Assembly (NCBI RefSeq): GCF_014205635.1
Contig: NZ_JACIIV010000006.1
Location: forward strand, 100,793-164,792
Origin: Polymorphobacter multimanifer
Lineage (GTDB): Bacteria; Pseudomonadota; Alphaproteobacteria; Sphingomonadales; Sphingomonadaceae
Reading direction: 5' to 3'
DNA: 64,000 nucleotides
Part shown: in pieces, positions 47,637 to 56,661 of the stretch
Layout: every line of letters starts with the position of its first letter
How positions within the stretch are numbered: position 1 is the first letter of the stretch
Program-made: the position numbers and the translations under genes
The notes under the pieces: model-generated
Database searches by the model: none
Told to the model about the DNA's origin: nothing
The model's input: only the letters and a program-made list of their open reading frames with translations

Positions 47637-48356
47637 CTACGCTATGCCTGAAAGGGCAGATCGGGTCGGATCGAGATAGCTTCGACCGATCCGGGCCGGG
47701 GCGCCATTTGCCATGACGGCGCTCCACACGCCGCTGCCCTCGTGCCGCAGGCCTGTCACCAGATCGCGCCGCACGATTGTCGAGCGGTGGATGCGAAGGA
47801 ACGGGAGCGATCCGAGCTTTGCCGCGATTTCGTCCATTGTCGCGCGCAACAGATGTGACCGGCCGTCAATCTCGATCCGCACATAATCGCGTTCCGCGGT
47901 GATGCGTTCGATGGTGCCGAGCGAAATCCGTTTCGGCTCGGACCGCACCGGCACCCAGATGTGATCGTCGACAGGTGTCGTGTCCGTGGTGGCGCGGGCA
48001 GCGCGAGCCCGGCCGAGCATGACGACAAAGCGGGCATCGACGATCGGTTTGAGCAGATAGTCGACTGCGCCGACATCGAACGCAGCAAGGGCGTGGCTAA
48101 CGAAAGCCGTTGTAAAGGCAATGGCTGGCGGGTGCGGTAACCGCGCAATCTCCTGGGCGGCGGCCATGCCGCCCATGCCCGGCATGGCAACGTCCATGAG
48201 CACGAGATCGGGCCGCAGCCGGTCGGCGAGCACAATGGCGGCTTCGCCGGTTTCCGCCTCGCCAACGACGGTGACATCGTGTTCCATGCAGATGACGCGG
48301 AGCAGGTCGCGTGCCGGTGCTTCGTCATCGACCACAAGGAGCCGCATCGCGCTCAT
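47637..48356 (-). CDS. LytTR-family response regulator
   Basis: A 239-residue DNA-binding regulator. The receiver domain (residues about 5-120) has DDE at 10-12, the phospho-acceptor Asp55 in LVLMDVAMPG, TTAFVSHALAAF with the switch Thr, and the Lys in LLKPI. A LytTR DNA-binding domain (about 140-235) has IERITAERDYVRIEIDGRSH and FLRIHRSTIVRRD. It starts at ATG 48356, overlapping the kinase stop (ATGA), so the pair is co-translated. MRLLVVDDE at ATG 48347 is the alternative start. Confidence 0.94.
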   Translation of the reverse strand: MSAMRLLVVDDEAPARDLLRVICMEHDVTVVGEAETGEAAIVLADRLRPDLVLMDVAMPGMGGMAAAQEIARLPHPPAIAFTTAFVSHALAAFDVGAVDYLLKPIVDARFVVMLGRARAARATTDTTPVDDHIWVPVRSEPKRISLGTIERITAERDYVRIEIDGRSHLLRATMDEIAAKLGSLPFLRIHRSTIVRRDLVTGLRHEGSGVWSAVMANGAPARIGRSYLDPTRSALSGIA

Positions 48357-49462
48357 CCGTACGCGGGTATGGTGACAGACGACCGCCACCCCGATTTGGT
48401 CGCCGCCGAAGACAAGGTGCCGACGTCGCCATAGCGCGCTGCAAGGCGGCTGCGGACATTTGCCAGACCGATCCCCAGCCCCGGAGCAGGTTTGGGCAGA
48501 TCGCCGGATGTGGCGCCGTCGTCTTCCACCGTAAGGACAATGTCGTCTTCGCCGCCGCGATGTGCGGCAATCCTGATCCGAACCGGCGTCGATGTGCGCG
48601 CAACCCCATATTTGACGGCGTTCTCCACCAACGGCTGCAGGATGAGCGCCGGGACGCGAACGCCATGCAACGACTCCGGGATGTCCCATTCCACATCGAG
48701 GCGACTGCCGAACCGGGCTTTTTCGATCGCCAGGTACAGCCGCTGCAACTCGACCTCATCGCCGAGCGGTATGTCCTCGGTCATCTCGGCGCCAAGACCT
48801 GCGCGCAGAAAAGCGGCCAGATCGCCGACCATCACGAGCGCCGGCTTTGTTTCACCGCGCGCCACAAGTGATGACAGGGCATTGAGCGCATTGAACAGGA
48901 AATGCGGTTCAACCTGAAGCCGCAACATGGCCAGCCGCGCCTCACGCGCATCGGCACGCGATGCGGCAGCGTCGCGTTCAGCTGCGCGCACTTCGCCGAC
49001 ATAGCCGACAGCGAGATAAAAGGCCGCCCAGGCCGCAAAAAAGAAGTACCAGGTCACCAATCCGTCGGCGATTGCGGTCACGATCACTGCGTCGGGATCC
49101 CACCGCGCCAGATCCCCCGCAACCGACGGAACCGGAAACCAGCGATAGAATACCATCGTGTTCAAGATCGCGAACAAGGCTGTTGCCGGAACGGCGAATG
49201 CAAAGCCAGCAGTCGCCCGCGCCGGCAGCGAACGGCGTTCCAGCCGGGTCAGCGCCAGGTGGATCAGCAGGGTCAGCGCAACCCCGACTGCGACCAGGGC
49301 GCTGCGGCGCACCAACATGCCGGCCTGATCGGGCCAACCCATTGCCGCGGCACGGGCGGTGACCAGCACGAGCCAGACCAGCCAGAAACCCCCAGCGGAC
49401 ATGAGGGCGACGCGCAACGGTGTCTGCGACCCCGCATCGATTGTGTTGGCAGGTCCCCGCAT
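48353..49462 (-). CDS. LytS/YehU-type sensor histidine kinase
   Basis: A 369-residue membrane kinase. Four hydrophobic helices (about 18-155) precede a short coiled segment. The His_kinase domain has the phospho-acceptor His187 in LQVEPHFLFNALNALSSLV. The HATPase_c domain shows LQPLVENAVKYGV (N box) and GLGIGLANVRSRLAARYG (G box). No extracytoplasmic sensor domain is evident, so the signal is probably membrane-related. It is divergent from a serine hydrolase gene across 138 bases. Confidence 0.93.
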   Translation of the reverse strand: MRGPANTIDAGSQTPLRVALMSAGGFWLVWLVLVTARAAAMGWPDQAGMLVRRSALVAVGVALTLLIHLALTRLERRSLPARATAGFAFAVPATALFAILNTMVFYRWFPVPSVAGDLARWDPDAVIVTAIADGLVTWYFFFAAWAAFYLAVGYVGEVRAAERDAAASRADAREARLAMLRLQVEPHFLFNALNALSSLVARGETKPALVMVGDLAAFLRAGLGAEMTEDIPLGDEVELQRLYLAIEKARFGSRLDVEWDIPESLHGVRVPALILQPLVENAVKYGVARTSTPVRIRIAAHRGGEDDIVLTVEDDGATSGDLPKPAPGLGIGLANVRSRLAARYGDVGTLSSAATKSGWRSSVTIPAYG

Positions 49463-49506
49463 GACGCAAGGCTAGCCGATTGCAGCCACTTGAACCAGCG
49501 GGGACG

Positions 49507-49539
49507 CAACGCTCGTCGCTGGGGAACAACGCTGATCGC
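49507..49539. promoter_or_regulatory. Direct repeat, possible LytTR operator
   Basis: CAACGCTCGTCGC (49507-49519) and CAACGCTGATCGC (49527-49539) differ at two of 13 positions, with 20 bases from start to start. LytTR regulators are known to bind two imperfect direct repeats about two helical turns apart. The site lies between the kinase and the divergent serine hydrolase. Confidence 0.42.
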
Positions 49540-49600
49540 AACAGGCACGACAGGGGTCCGGCGGATCGGCCAACAGCAATCGACAGATCGGAGAAACCCA

Positions 49601-50725
49601 ATGCACCAGCATGTAAGGACCGCGCTGACTGCCTGTTGTGCCCTGTTGGCAGCGAGTGCTGCCACCGCTGCCCCGCCAGCATTGGAAACGGCCGGGCCGC
49701 GTGTGATGGCAGTCGCGCAGGCTGCCCATCTTGGTGCCGAGATTGCAGTGGCGGACCAAAGCGGCGCGATCTTCAACAGTGCAATCGGGCTGGCCGACCG
49801 CGAGGCTGGCCGTCCGCACCGCGCCGGCGCCCGCTGGCTGTGGGCCTCGGTGACCAAGCAGGTCACGGCTGTGCTGGTCATGAAACAGGTCGAGCTCGGG
49901 CAGATTTCGCTCGACGGCACGATCGCCAGCTATTTGCCTGACTTCGCAGGGCCCGGCGGCGACAAGGTGACGGTGCGTCAGTTGCTCCAGCACACGTCGG
50001 GCTTGCCCAACCCCGACGACACGGCGCCAAATGCCAGCGGCGTGCCGGGTTTCTATCTGGAGACAGGGAACAGAATCACCGACGCTGCACGCGCCGCGGG
50101 TTTTTGCGGCGAGGCGCCAAAGGCAGCGCCGGGTGCCGGCTTTGCTTACAACAACTGCGATTACCTTGTTCTCGGTGCCATGCTGGAGCGCGTAACCGGC
50201 AAGGCTTATGGCGCGCTGGTCGCCCGCGACATTGCAAAGCCGCTCGCGCTGCGATCGCTGGCTTTGTCACGCGATGGCAAGCCGAACGGGGGCATGGCGA
50301 CCGGTTATACGGTCGGCAGCAAGCGGTATCCGCCGATCAACGTGGCGACCTTCGGTGCCGCCGGGGCATTGACTGGTACCGCGCGCGACCTGATTGCGCT
50401 CGACCGCGCCCTGATTGCCGGATCGCTCCTCGGCGCTGCATCGCGCGCGGTGCTCTGGCAGGGCGATCCCAAGCTTGGATACGAGGCGCTGGGCGTCTGG
50501 TCATTTCCGGCGCAACTCGGTGGTTGCGCCGCACCTGTCGAGCTTGTGGAGCGTCGCGGCGATGTTGGGGGCATCCAGGTTCGCAACGTGATCGCGCCCG
50601 CCCTGGGGCGATCGGTTGTCGTCTTCACCAACGATGACAGCGTGGAATTTGGCGAAGTCTGGCAGGGGCGTGGGCTTTCCTTCGACCTGCTGTCTGCGGC
50701 CTTCTGCCCGCCGCTTAAGCCCTGA
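49601..50725 (+). CDS. Serine hydrolase of the class C beta-lactamase / PBP fold
   Basis: A 374-residue exported enzyme from ATG 49601 after GGAGAAA. The signal ends at ATAA (about residue 24). The nucleophile motif SVTK gives Ser83 and Lys86. YNN in FAYNNCDYLVLG corresponds to the second motif (YxN), with the long helix after it. The third KTG-like motif is not clear; RRGDVGG is the closest. It could be a D-peptidase or esterase; a true beta-lactamase is not shown. Divergent from the two-component pair, which may control it. Confidence 0.85.
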   Translation: MHQHVRTALTACCALLAASAATAAPPALETAGPRVMAVAQAAHLGAEIAVADQSGAIFNSAIGLADREAGRPHRAGARWLWASVTKQVTAVLVMKQVELGQISLDGTIASYLPDFAGPGGDKVTVRQLLQHTSGLPNPDDTAPNASGVPGFYLETGNRITDAARAAGFCGEAPKAAPGAGFAYNNCDYLVLGAMLERVTGKAYGALVARDIAKPLALRSLALSRDGKPNGGMATGYTVGSKRYPPINVATFGAAGALTGTARDLIALDRALIAGSLLGAASRAVLWQGDPKLGYEALGVWSFPAQLGGCAAPVELVERRGDVGGIQVRNVIAPALGRSVVVFTNDDSVEFGEVWQGRGLSFDLLSAAFCPPLKP

Positions 50726-50761
50726 CCCTGCATCGATCCGCCCTCTGCAAAGGATGAAAGC

Positions 50762-51139
50762 ATGACTTGCCGACTTCTCGCATGTGCCATGGCGCTTGCA
50801 ACTGCCAACCCGGCGCAGGCGCAGGATCATGGCGCCAGCAAACTCAATGGCGAATGGACGCTCGACCTGCGACCAAGCAACGATGCGCCTGCGTACAACA
50901 AGTCCATGACGCTCGACATCACTGCGGCCGGCGTCGTTCGCGGGGCGTTCTATGACAACGCGATCGAGGATGGGCGCGCTTTCGACGGCAAGGGGCGTAC
51001 ATGTTTCGCTTTCCACACGTCCGACAACACCGGCCCCTATCAAACATCGGGCTGCCTGGTCGGCGACCGCGTCGAGGGACAGAGCTGGTCCGAAGGCCGC
51101 AAGTTCCTGCTGACCTGGACAGCGACGCGGACCCAGTAA
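50762..51139 (+). CDS. Small secreted protein of unknown function
   Basis: A 125-residue protein with a Sec signal (ends at AQAQ, about residue 21). The mature part reads LNGEWTLDLRPSNDAPAY, a beta-strand-rich lipocalin-like opening. It contains two Cys about 15 residues apart (RTCFAFH, SGCLVG) that may form a disulphide. It follows the serine hydrolase by 36 bases and is likely in the same transcript. No family was recognised. Confidence 0.65.
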   Translation: MTCRLLACAMALATANPAQAQDHGASKLNGEWTLDLRPSNDAPAYNKSMTLDITAAGVVRGAFYDNAIEDGRAFDGKGRTCFAFHTSDNTGPYQTSGCLVGDRVEGQSWSEGRKFLLTWTATRTQ

Positions 51140-51338
51140 GGCAGGAACCAGCCACGACCTGCAGGCAGGGCCGGGCATGGTGTCGCCGCGAAGGCGCGCG
51201 GTTGGCCGTTCGAACAGCACATGGCTGTCGACGTCGTCGGGCAGGAACTCAGGCGGTGTCTGGGTCAATGACACAGGTTTTAGTATGTGATCTGAGGAGC
51301 CGATCGGTGCCCGTCGACGTCGCGGGCTCCCGAACTGG

Positions 51339-52604
51339 TTGACGCTCGAACAGGCGAACGGCTATTGCCGCAGTCAACTGGTGTACGGGGCTTGGCCGAT
51401 TTCATTTCACATCTCACGGTTTCCTTTGGCAGCGACAGGCGTGATCGCCGCGCTGTCGTTCGCCAGCCCGGCGGCAGCCGCAGTCGAAATGCTGATCGGC
51501 AGCGTATCGGCAGACGATGGCAACACGGTCGTGGTCGATATCCGCTTCCTCAACACCGATCGCGCATCGGTAGAAATTGCACCACCAGAACAGCTGAATG
51601 CGAGCCTTGCGCGGGGCGCTGAGCCGGCCATGGTGGTGTTGGAGCGGATCGGGCCGGGAACAGCAACGGTACCGGCGGGCGGGTTTCTCCAGGTTCGTTA
51701 TCGTGCGGATCTCCAGACAAAAGCGACCGCTGGGGCAGCGGGTACAGCAACGCTGTCGCTCGCCAACGGCTCCGCCTTTGCCTTTGCGCTGCCTGCCGGC
51801 GGCGTTGATATCGCGACTGCGGGTCCCGTGCCTACGACGCCGGGTGAAGTGGCGGAGAGTTTCGCGACGGCGAGCCCCGAGCCCGGCAATGCCTTCATCG
51901 GCAATCTTTCGACATATGAGCCGATGTATGCGGTCTATGGCCCCGGCACCAACAGCGCCGCGAAGGTGCAACTGAGCCTGAAGTATCAACTGTTTGGCGT
52001 CGCGGGGTCCGCCGACAGGGAGCCGTCATGGCTCGACGGCTTGCACTTTGCCTATACGCAGCGGCTGTTCTGGGACGTGGGCAAGCGATCATCGCCATTT
52101 CGCAATGTCGATTACATGCCCGAGCTTGTCTATATATTGCCGAAGCCGCTGAGCATTGGAGACGTTATGGTTGGCGGCCAAGCCGGACTGATGCACCAGT
52201 CCAACGGGCGCGACGGTGTCGACTCTCGTAGCCTCAACATGATCTATATTCAGCCGGTGGCGACGATGACGTTGGGCGCCTATCGCGTGTCGGTGGGCCC
52301 GCGCCTATGGGCATTCGTTGGTGATCGTGGCGACAATCCCGATATCGGCAGGTTTCGCGGAAACACCGGGTTGTTCGCCGAGATCGGCACCGACGGCGGT
52401 CTGCGGGTGACAACCAACACCCGGTTGAATCCCGGCAGCGGCAAGGGCTCCATCGATGTGCTGGCGTCCTATCCCATCAACCGCTTGGTGCCGAAGCTGA
52501 ACCTCTATGTCTTTGGCCAGGGCTTTGTTGGCTACGGCGAAAATCTGCTCGACTATAATCGCCATCAGACACGGCTCCGCGTAGGGCTGGGGTTTGTGCG
52601 CTAG
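51339..52604 (+). CDS. pldA: Outer-membrane phospholipase A with an N-terminal extension
   Basis: About 421 residues from TTG 51339; GTG 51381 is the alternative, with the signal sequence ending near PAAAA. Residues about 175-421 are an OMPLA barrel. HQSNGR gives His286 and Ser288, and SRSLN gives Asn300. The His-Asn spacing of 14 is exactly that of E. coli OMPLA (142/156). YTQRLFWDVGKRSSPFR and FVGYGENLLDYNRHQTR also match. It hydrolyses outer-leaflet phospholipid with Ca2+ on dimerisation. About 130 residues of a beta-sandwich-like domain precede the barrel, not found in the E. coli enzyme. Confidence 0.9.
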   Translation: MTLEQANGYCRSQLVYGAWPISFHISRFPLAATGVIAALSFASPAAAAVEMLIGSVSADDGNTVVVDIRFLNTDRASVEIAPPEQLNASLARGAEPAMVVLERIGPGTATVPAGGFLQVRYRADLQTKATAGAAGTATLSLANGSAFAFALPAGGVDIATAGPVPTTPGEVAESFATASPEPGNAFIGNLSTYEPMYAVYGPGTNSAAKVQLSLKYQLFGVAGSADREPSWLDGLHFAYTQRLFWDVGKRSSPFRNVDYMPELVYILPKPLSIGDVMVGGQAGLMHQSNGRDGVDSRSLNMIYIQPVATMTLGAYRVSVGPRLWAFVGDRGDNPDIGRFRGNTGLFAEIGTDGGLRVTTNTRLNPGSGKGSIDVLASYPINRLVPKLNLYVFGQGFVGYGENLLDYNRHQTRLRVGLGFVR

Positions 52605-52816
52605 CGCGGATTTCGATCAAGCTGCATCAACCGAGGATACGGCCGATGGCATCCCACAGGCCGTCCCCTTGCGGACACCGCGCGTTGTTTCGAGGATTTC
52701 CGCTTTATGCCCAGGCCAGCCCTGGCCAGGATTGTTCAGATGACAACCGCGCAGTACGAAATGGTTGAACTGCTCGGAGCGTTTTCCGCAGAGAAGCTCT
52801 ACGAAGGTGTGCTTCG

Positions 52817-54028
52817 GTGAAAGCAATTTGGATTGACCGACGCCGGCTTCTTGCCGGAGCCGCCTCGCTGGCAGCAGCGCCGGTTCTTGCAGCCGAACCG
52901 GCGCGCGACATCGCTTATGGTCAGGACTTCGACGAGTTGTGGCGCACCCTCGGTGAGCGATATTGCTTCTTCGGGAACAAGGCCACCAATTGGGTGCGGG
53001 TACGCGAACTCTACCGGCCTGAAGCGATCGCTGCGACTTCTCCCGAAGATCTGAGCCGCGTCTTGGCAAAGGTTCTGGCGGAACTTTACGATGCGCATAC
53101 CCATCTTGCCGATCCACCTGCTGGCACGCCGCGGTTCCCGCCGTTTGATCTTGTCGTTGAGCCCGACGGGATGATGGGTGTTGTATTGTCGGTAGCGGAG
53201 CATTCGGCCGCGCAGCAGGCGGGCCTTCGCGTCGGTGACGCGATCACCCATGTCGAGGGGGTGCCTGTTCCGCGCGCCGCTGCCGAACGCATGCCGCGAT
53301 GCCTGACTCGTGCCGATCCAGCTGCAAACACCTATGCCTGGAACGGCGCACTTGCCGGCCGGCGCGGACAACCGCGGCGTTTGACCCTCAAAGGAGGCGG
53401 CGAGCTGCTTTTGCCGCTGGTGCAGGGGGCGGATGAGCAGCCGCTCGCGTGGCGCCGCCTCCACGATGGGCTGGGGATGATCCGCATCGGGTCCTTTGCA
53501 GATGAGGCGACAGTTGCGGCGTTCGATGCTGGCATGATGGCCTTGCGCTATACGCGCGGTCTCATCATCGACGTGCGCGCCAACGGCGGAGGCGATACGG
53601 CGGTCGCGCGCCCGATCATGGGCCGGTTTACCGAAAGCACCCGACCCTATGCGCGCATGCGTCGGCGCGATGGAGCCGGGCTCGGCGCCTTCTGGACAGA
53701 AGTCGTCGAGCCGCGCGGACCGTTCACCTACTCCAACCCGGTGGTGGTGCTGTGCGACCGCTGGTCGGCAAGCATGGCCGAAGGCTTTCCGATGGGAATG
53801 AAGGCCATCTGCGGCGCCCGTATCGTGGGGCAGCCGATGATGGGCCTTGGCGCGGCCGTCTTTCGGCTGCGGCTCGACCGAAGCGGCATCGAGGTGCAAT
53901 ATTCGGCCGAGCCGGTGTACGACGTTCATGATCGACCCCGGTCGGACCTGCGGCCCGACCTGCTGGTGCCCGATGGCGGCGACGTGCTCGCGGCAGGCTC
54001 CGCACTGCTCCGGCAGCTTGCGGGATGA
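52817..54028 (+). CDS. S41-family (C-terminal-processing type) peptidase
   Basis: A 403-residue exported peptidase from GTG 52817. A twin-Arg-like leader DRRRLLAGAASLAAAPVLAA ends near residue 26. A PDZ-like stretch occurs at about 115-160 (GVVLSVAEHSAAQQAGLRVG). The tail-specific protease core has LIIDVRANGGGDTAVA and the nucleophile Ser in CDRWSASMAEGFPMGMK. It is Tat- or Sec-exported and cleaves periplasmic proteins or peptides. The 212 bases upstream hold no supported gene. Confidence 0.9.
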   Translation: MKAIWIDRRRLLAGAASLAAAPVLAAEPARDIAYGQDFDELWRTLGERYCFFGNKATNWVRVRELYRPEAIAATSPEDLSRVLAKVLAELYDAHTHLADPPAGTPRFPPFDLVVEPDGMMGVVLSVAEHSAAQQAGLRVGDAITHVEGVPVPRAAAERMPRCLTRADPAANTYAWNGALAGRRGQPRRLTLKGGGELLLPLVQGADEQPLAWRRLHDGLGMIRIGSFADEATVAAFDAGMMALRYTRGLIIDVRANGGGDTAVARPIMGRFTESTRPYARMRRRDGAGLGAFWTEVVEPRGPFTYSNPVVVLCDRWSASMAEGFPMGMKAICGARIVGQPMMGLGAAVFRLRLDRSGIEVQYSAEPVYDVHDRPRSDLRPDLLVPDGGDVLAAGSALLRQLAG

Positions 54029-54089
54029 CCTGAGCAAGCTGCGGCCAAACGCCTGGTTCCCCGACACGGCGTCTGGGCCGCGCGACGCT

Positions 54090-55115
54090 TCAGGGCTCGG
54101 CACCTGGCGCGCAAGCGGCGATGACGGCATTGCCCGTTGCCGCTCGCAGCGCCGCAATGCCGCTGTCGAAGTGGCGGCTGGGGTGGACGCGGTTGGTGAG
54201 CAGCGTCCAGGCGATGCCGAGCGTGAAATCGATCCAGAGCCCGGTGCCGGTGAAGCCGGTATGGCCGATGGTTTCGGCCGAGCAGGCCGCACCGCCCGGC
54301 CAGCCGTCATGCTTGCGTTCCCATCCGCAGCTGCGGTTTCCGGCGACCGGGGTTCGGATGGCATCGAGCATGGCGGGCGACGCCCCCGATCCGTCGAGCA
54401 GGCCTGCCGCAAAGTCCAGCACGCCGCCGACTGTGCCAAACAGCCCGGCATGGCCGGTGCGTCCACCCAGCGCAAAGGCGTTCTCGTCGTGCACTTCGCC
54501 CTTGAGCACGCGTCCCCGCCACCGACAGTGTTCGGTGGCGACGGCGGGGCCTGGTGGTGGACCCCAGCTCAGTCCCGGTGGCAAGGATCGGCCATCGAGC
54601 GGGCCACCGGTGAGGCGCTCGATGGCGATGCCGAGCAGCAGGAAGTTGATGTCCGAATAGACCGGCGGCCCGGACCGCCACTCGCGCTGCAGGATGAAGG
54701 CCCGCAACCGATCGGGGTCGTCGCCATAGGTGTAGATCGGCTCGACCGCGGGGAGGTGGGTGCGATGGGCGAGGCAATCGCGAAAGGTCAGCCGGCGCTC
54801 GGCGGCGCCGACGATATCATATTGGCGAAGATCGGGAATGGCATCGGTGAGCGGCCGGTCGAGATCGAGGCGACCTTCATCGGCGAGCTGCAGGATCATC
54901 GTCGTGGTGGCGATGACCTTGGTGAGGGACGCCAGATCGAACCAGTGCTCGAGCGTGAGCGCCTCGGCGACCGGTTCGCGCTGTGCAAGGCCTGCCAGGC
55001 GCGTCGCCCGCCGGCCATCGGCCATGACCACGCCGAGAATGGCGCAAGGGATGCGCCCCGCCGCAACCGCCTCGCGGGCAGCGCCGAAGCCGGCGTCGGC
55101 GATTTGCTCGATCAT
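54090..55115 (-). CDS. Serine hydrolase of the beta-lactamase / PBP fold, cytoplasmic
   Basis: A 341-residue enzyme. DLASLTKVIATTTMIL gives Ser63-x-x-Lys66, VYSDINFLLLG is the YxN-type motif (Tyr-Ser-Asp), and GHTGFTGTG is the third motif. No signal peptide is seen, so it is probably cytoplasmic and unlike typical beta-lactamases. Its ATG overlaps the stop of the permease gene (55112-55115), so both are co-translated. An esterase or D-peptide hydrolase acting on imported substrate is likely. Confidence 0.88.
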   Translation of the reverse strand: MIEQIADAGFGAAREAVAAGRIPCAILGVVMADGRRATRLAGLAQREPVAEALTLEHWFDLASLTKVIATTTMILQLADEGRLDLDRPLTDAIPDLRQYDIVGAAERRLTFRDCLAHRTHLPAVEPIYTYGDDPDRLRAFILQREWRSGPPVYSDINFLLLGIAIERLTGGPLDGRSLPPGLSWGPPPGPAVATEHCRWRGRVLKGEVHDENAFALGGRTGHAGLFGTVGGVLDFAAGLLDGSGASPAMLDAIRTPVAGNRSCGWERKHDGWPGGAACSAETIGHTGFTGTGLWIDFTLGIAWTLLTNRVHPSRHFDSGIAALRAATGNAVIAACAPGAEP

Positions 55116-56620
55116 GCGGCAACGTCCGATGGCCGTGGCCGAACTCGCGCGATGACTGGGAGGAACAGCAGGGCCGCAAGGCTCAGCCCTCCCGAAAGCA
55201 GGAAGAAGCTGTCATAGCCGATTGTCTCGACGATGCTGCCGCCCGCACCCGAGAGCAGCCGCGGCAGCATGAAGGCCCAGCCCGACAGAAAGGCATATTG
55301 GGCGCCGGGAAAGCGCGGATTGACGAGCGTCGAAAGGTACACAACGAAGATTGCGCCGGCCATGCCGTTGCCGAACTGGTCGGCGCCGGTGGCGATGTAG
55401 AGCATCGCCTCGTCGAGCGGCTGACCTGCCAGCCAGACAAAGCCGAAATTGCCGACGGCGGCGGCCACGGCGCCGATCGCCAGCGTGCTCACCAGCGGTC
55501 GCCGGATCACCAGCCAGCCACCGACTGCGACTCCCACCATGCTCGCTGCCAGGGCGACAAGGCCGTCGGCGCGGCCGATCGCGGCGAGGGTGTAGCCGAG
55601 ATCGCGGATCATCGGCTTCGACAGGTTGAGCGCCAGCACATCGCCCATCCGGTAGAGCGAGACGAACCCCATCAGCACGATCGCGCCAAAGCCGTAGCGC
55701 CAGAAGAAATCGACGTAGGGGCCGAGGGCCGTCGACCGGCGCAGCGCCGATTGCGGCCCCGCGCGGCGAATGCGCGGCAGGGCCAACGCCATTGCAATAA
55801 AGGGCAGCATGGCGATGGCGAGCACCCAGGGGGTGACATTCGCCTCGGAATCGATCCCAAGGCCCCCCGCCGCGCCGAGCACGACCCAGCCGACCGCAGC
55901 GGTGACGAGTGCTGTCACGGCGATGATGCCCGACGACGCGACCAGCCCGGTCAACAGCGCAGCACCCCGCCCGCGTGTTTCCGGTTGTTCGGGTGCAGTG
56001 GCGAGGAGCAGCGGAAACGGCAACAGCGCTGCGGTTGCCACCAGCAGATAGGCCGCCGTCCAGCCGGCGGCATCGGCAATGAGGAGCGCGCCGCTGCCCG
56101 CCGCCACCATCGCCGAGCGATAGCCCCAGAGGTTGGCCGCGACGACCGGCCCTTGCGCGGCCTGAGTCGGCGCCAGCTCGATGCGCCATGCGTCCGAAGC
56201 GACTTCGAGCGTCGTCGTCCAGAAGGCGAGGAGCACCGCGAACAATGCCGTGACTCCGAGGCTCGCATCGTCCGCGGTCAACGCCATGGCGATGAGCGAG
56301 GCGCCGATGCCGAGCTGCGAGAGCAGCACCCAGCCACGGCGCTTGCCCCAGAAGCGCGCGAAACCCGGGACGTCGTGGCGGTCGAGCAGCGGCGCCCAGA
56401 GGAACTTGAGTGTCGGCAGCAGTTGCACCCAGGCAAAGAAGCCGATGACCACGAGCGCCACGCCATGCGCCTGCAGCCGCAACACCAGCACGGTCGAGAA
56501 CATGTAGAAGGGCAGCCCGGCCGAAAAGCCGAGCATGCCGAACAGCGCCAGCCGCGCGCGGCCAAGGCCCGCCGCCGGGGCGAGGTCGATCCGGCCCGGC
56601 AGCGCGTCGAGTGCGGTCAT
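55112..56620 (-). CDS. AmpG-like major facilitator permease
   Basis: A 502-residue MFS transporter with twelve or more helices from ATG 56620 (GTG 56638 is possible). GLPFYMFSTVLVLRLQAHG and KFLWAPLLDRHD form the first-loop region; LLDRHD is the AmpG-like cytoplasmic motif. LEVASDAWRIEL and QFGNGMAGAIFVVYLSTL, both characteristic of the muropeptide-permease branch, follow. It probably imports anhydro-muropeptides or similar glycopeptides or peptides from the periplasm. It sits between the cytoplasmic hydrolase and the TonB receptor on one strand. Confidence 0.88.
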   Translation of the reverse strand: MTALDALPGRIDLAPAAGLGRARLALFGMLGFSAGLPFYMFSTVLVLRLQAHGVALVVIGFFAWVQLLPTLKFLWAPLLDRHDVPGFARFWGKRRGWVLLSQLGIGASLIAMALTADDASLGVTALFAVLLAFWTTTLEVASDAWRIELAPTQAAQGPVVAANLWGYRSAMVAAGSGALLIADAAGWTAAYLLVATAALLPFPLLLATAPEQPETRGRGAALLTGLVASSGIIAVTALVTAAVGWVVLGAAGGLGIDSEANVTPWVLAIAMLPFIAMALALPRIRRAGPQSALRRSTALGPYVDFFWRYGFGAIVLMGFVSLYRMGDVLALNLSKPMIRDLGYTLAAIGRADGLVALAASMVGVAVGGWLVIRRPLVSTLAIGAVAAAVGNFGFVWLAGQPLDEAMLYIATGADQFGNGMAGAIFVVYLSTLVNPRFPGAQYAFLSGWAFMLPRLLSGAGGSIVETIGYDSFFLLSGGLSLAALLFLPVIARVRPRPSDVAA

Positions 56621-56661
56621 CGCCCCCGGGTCCGCCACTGCCGGTGCTGCGCCGTTCGCGA

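Noticed and set aside
49601..50725. Calling the serine hydrolase a true class C beta-lactamase
   Set aside because: SxxK and YxN are present but the KTG-type motif is unclear, so resistance function cannot be claimed from sequence.
50501..51274. A 257-codon minus-strand open frame across the small secreted protein gene
   Set aside because: It overlaps two better-supported plus-strand genes and shows no domain.
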